Shown piece after piece: positions 61,434 through 64,000 of a stretch of 64,000 bases of DNA. The notes beneath the pieces were generated by a model. That model did not search any database and had not been told where the DNA came from. It saw nothing but the letters and a program-made list of their open reading frames with translations. The translations under genes were made by a program, and so were the position numbers. Each line of letters begins with the position of its first letter. The first letter of the stretch is position 1. This stretch comes from Syngnathus acus (Eukaryota; Chordata; Actinopteri; Syngnathiformes; Syngnathidae), in assembly GCF_901709675.1 (NCBI RefSeq), contig NC_051102.1, forward strand, positions 7,847,412 to 7,911,411, read 5' to 3'.

Positions 61434-64000
61434 CTGCAACAAATGACAGGAGGGAACACGCAAGATGACATTTTCTGCCTTCTAACTAACAACAGCATAA
61501 ATAGACCATCGGCATGGACTTGATACTGCTCAGGACACTTGCTGGCTTATTTTCATGACGACCCGATTAGCTCCAAAACAGGTTTCCACTATGGCGAGAG
61601 CCAGTCTATTGCCACATCCACAAAATCAAGGGTATTTTTAAAAAGTACTTAAAAATATCACGTACAGCACATTAGAAAAATATATTAATTAAATTTAATA
61701 ATACCTGATAAAAAATGAAACTAATTGATCATATATCCATCCATCCATCCATTTTCTGAACCGCTCAGTCCCCACGGGGGTCGCGGGAGTGCTGTATAAT
61801 AATATTTAATTTGACACGTACAGATGTCGATGTGCATAATTATTTAAGATCTTTGAGATGTGTTCTTTGGCTTCTAATAGATTTAGTCAGCATTTTGTAT
61901 TATTATTATCATCATATAAACATAAGCAGACAACAACAGAATCATAAAATATATCAGGAGGGAAAAAATACCCATGTGTTTGTGGACATGAGCTAAAAGT
62001 TGATCCCGAACAATATCTGTGTCATGACGAGAGATGGCATGACGAGAAGAAACACAAAGCAGCGCTACGAGAACAACACAGCAGCACACAAAGCAGCCAC
62101 AGACACGCTGAACAAAGAAAGAGAAAAAGCACAAGTGAGTTGAACATTAACAATGAATAAAACATTCCACCTCTTCCAAGAAGACAAAAAAAAAAAAAAA
62201 AAAATGAGCGGTGTGGAACACAGATGGCCCGCCACCTCTGTGCACCCCTCCACAATAAACCACACACACACACACGTTACGACACACACGCAGGCACGGT
62301 GCAATGACTCACTTTGCCACCACTCACATCAAGTGTGTCTGCTCAGGCTATCAGGCCTAAGCACAGCTGATGTGCAACAAAACAACAAAACAAAAAGAAA
62401 GTGGGAAAACAAAAAGACGCCGTTTTTTAAAATTGCAGCGGAAACAACAAAATTACTCAAATCAGACACCAAAAAGCAGGAAAAGTCAAATTCAGTCGGC
62501 TTGTGTCCTTTGAATAAAAGATAATAAAAGGCTTTGTTCGGATTTTTCTGCGTGTGCGTGTGATGGACACTTTTAGAGGAGGACAAAAGCAAGGACGACT
62601 GAATCCTAGACTCAGCAGGTGAAGGAAAAAGCTCAGCGGCAAGCACACGTCTGCTAGCGTCAATTATTCCAAGCTCCAAACTCTTACTTTTGATTGACAC
62701 ATGACTTTTGCCTTGCTTTATATAAGACACACATGTACACACACATACACACACGCGCGCACAGACGGAGTTCATTCGCCTTTGCCAATGTCAAATTCAA
62801 GCACCTTCGAGAGCCGGTTTGAGAGCTTTATATTTATATAACATACAACACTGCAGCAGTCATTTTGGCAGGAAACGGTAACTCCAGCTATGTAACATGG
62901 GAACTCACTGTTTTTTGATATGAAATATGACTTTTCAAAACTTTGTTTACATTAAAAGGATGCTAGCTGTAATTGAAGAAAAATTTGTGAACACAATAGA
63001 TTAAAATGATTTTTTTTTCACCCAAAAATGTTCTTGTAAGTTTTTATTTATAGCACCAAAAAAATTAAAAACTAAAAATATACAATTGCAATAATTAACG
63101 AAGTACAATCAAAGCGACAAACCAAGTGGAGGTTTAATTTGACATATGCGAGTTGACTATTCAGTGAGCCGTACAACAGACACACATTTAAAAAATAAAT
63201 AAATAAATTCCGACCTTGAGAAGGCAGCTTGATTGTTTTGTTTGTTGCTGCTGTTGTTGTTTTCCCGAGCACTTGAGCTAACCTTCATACTTTCGCTCTA
63301 GTTTGATGTACTTTGATTTCACGCGAGGATTTTATGGGGCGGCGACACGGCCTTTTTTTTTGCGAGGAGCTGACATTTTAGCGGCGGCTAGCCCGGCGGA
63401 AAAAAAAATCAAAGAAAATCAAAGAAAAATATGAAAAGATGACAGCAAGCAAACATGAAAGGGATTTCTTCGAAGAACAGCTAAGGGATGAAAAAAGGAG
63501 CACAGAGGTGGAAAGAAATCGGGTGATTATTGGACGAATCGAAATTTGCATGTGTTCATGCACGGACAGGTATTGTCTGCTGGGAGCTTTACAGTTGGGA
63601 GAGTGCTTGGGAAAGATGAGGAACTGAATCAGTGTGGACAGCTGCACTCTGGGAATCCATCCAGAGGAAAATTCATCCAAGATGTTTGCGATACTTGTCG
63701 GGCGCGAGGAGGAACATCTGCCGAGCATTACTTAGTATTAATACACTCATAAGACATGACGATCGGACTTTTTTTTCCGTTCCCCAAAGCGTTAAATGTA
63801 ACGATTACAGCAGGCCAAATGTGAAAAGAAGCTCGCTTCTCCCGCTGCGACCTTTCCTGCTTGGGAATCCGTCATTGGGTTTCCAGGAAAACACCGGTCC
63901 ATATGTTAGATTGCTTCTTGATCGACTCATAAATAGGACTGTAAATGTGGCTAACGTTCCTCTAGAGGCAGGACTGAGCCACAGCTAACGTGGAAATGTT
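61434..64000 (-). other. adgrl1: adgrl1 intron (continues off the right edge)
   Basis: AT-rich intron upstream of the last coding exon with (CA)n tracts near 62260-62295 and 62735-62760, A-runs near 62187, and a fish interspersed-repeat piece at 61735-61800. A GC-rich patch near 63300-63400 was examined for an exon, but no adgrl1 sequence was recognised. Confidence 0.55.
61735..61800. repeat. Fish interspersed repeat with (TCCA)n head
   Basis: TCCATCCATCCATCCATTTTCTGAACCGCT followed by CCCCACGGGGGTCGCGGGAGTGCTG is the familiar end sequence of a very common teleost interspersed repeat (retroelement-type tail). Only about 65 bp remain. Confidence 0.65.

Noticed and set aside
60729-61446. Long plus-strand open frames rich in Arg/Pro/Ala
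   Set aside because: Shadows of the GC-rich adgrl1 C-terminal exon on the opposite strand, which matches latrophilin-1 in detail.

Overview
This window is vertebrate nuclear DNA, almost certainly from a teleost fish. The genes have many short exons with GT-AG introns. The proteins they encode align along their whole length to vertebrate families, and the repeats are typical of fish (hAT and mariner MITEs, TTATTAGGTACACC satellite sequence, a TCCATCCATTTTCTG-type interspersed repeat). Nine protein-coding loci are recognised. All exon borders given here were joined by hand, and for every locus complete in the window the reading phases add up to an uninterrupted frame.

Layout. 1-436: first coding exon of wnt9a on the minus strand, with the rest of the gene beyond the left edge. 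437-7818: a gene-poor stretch holding a ~1.03 kb mobile element (6323-7352) with fragments of two convergent genes, one encoding a THAP zinc finger. 7819-12764: dhx30 (+), 19 exons, 1149 aa. 13277-15822: an alanine aminotransferase 2-like gene, gpt2l (-), convergent with dhx30. 16133-16506: a mariner-type MITE with a transposase scrap. 16713-17393: single-exon nanos3 (+), followed by a ~195-bp tandem array that probably lies in its 3' UTR. 18781-20710: a composite satellite with perfect 35-bp hairpin arms. 21457-23757: sharpin (+). 24990-28155: gpaa1 (-). 28822-34062: exosc4 (-), whose second intron holds a 2.7-kb telomere-like (CCCTAA-rich) higher-order repeat between two copies of one hAT MITE. 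35324-39443: prkaca (-), 351 aa, with one GC-AG intron. 39444-60612: a long repeat-dotted intergenic stretch. 60613-61433: last coding exon of adgrl1 (latrophilin-1) (-), followed by intron to the right edge.

How the genes relate. sharpin-gpaa1-exosc4 together with an alanine aminotransferase recalls human 8q24.3. nanos3, prkaca and adgrl1 recall human 19p13.12. Here the two sets are interleaved, which suggests an ancestral or rearranged linkage group rather than a functional operon. The genes act in unrelated housekeeping and signalling roles: RNA helicase, amino-acid metabolism, germline translational repression, linear ubiquitin signalling, GPI anchoring, RNA exosome, cAMP kinase, adhesion GPCR and Wnt.

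The most unusual signals are the telomere-like array with MITE borders inside exosc4, the repeated poly(A)-signal-like module after nanos3, the hairpin satellite upstream of sharpin, and the two-gene THAP element.
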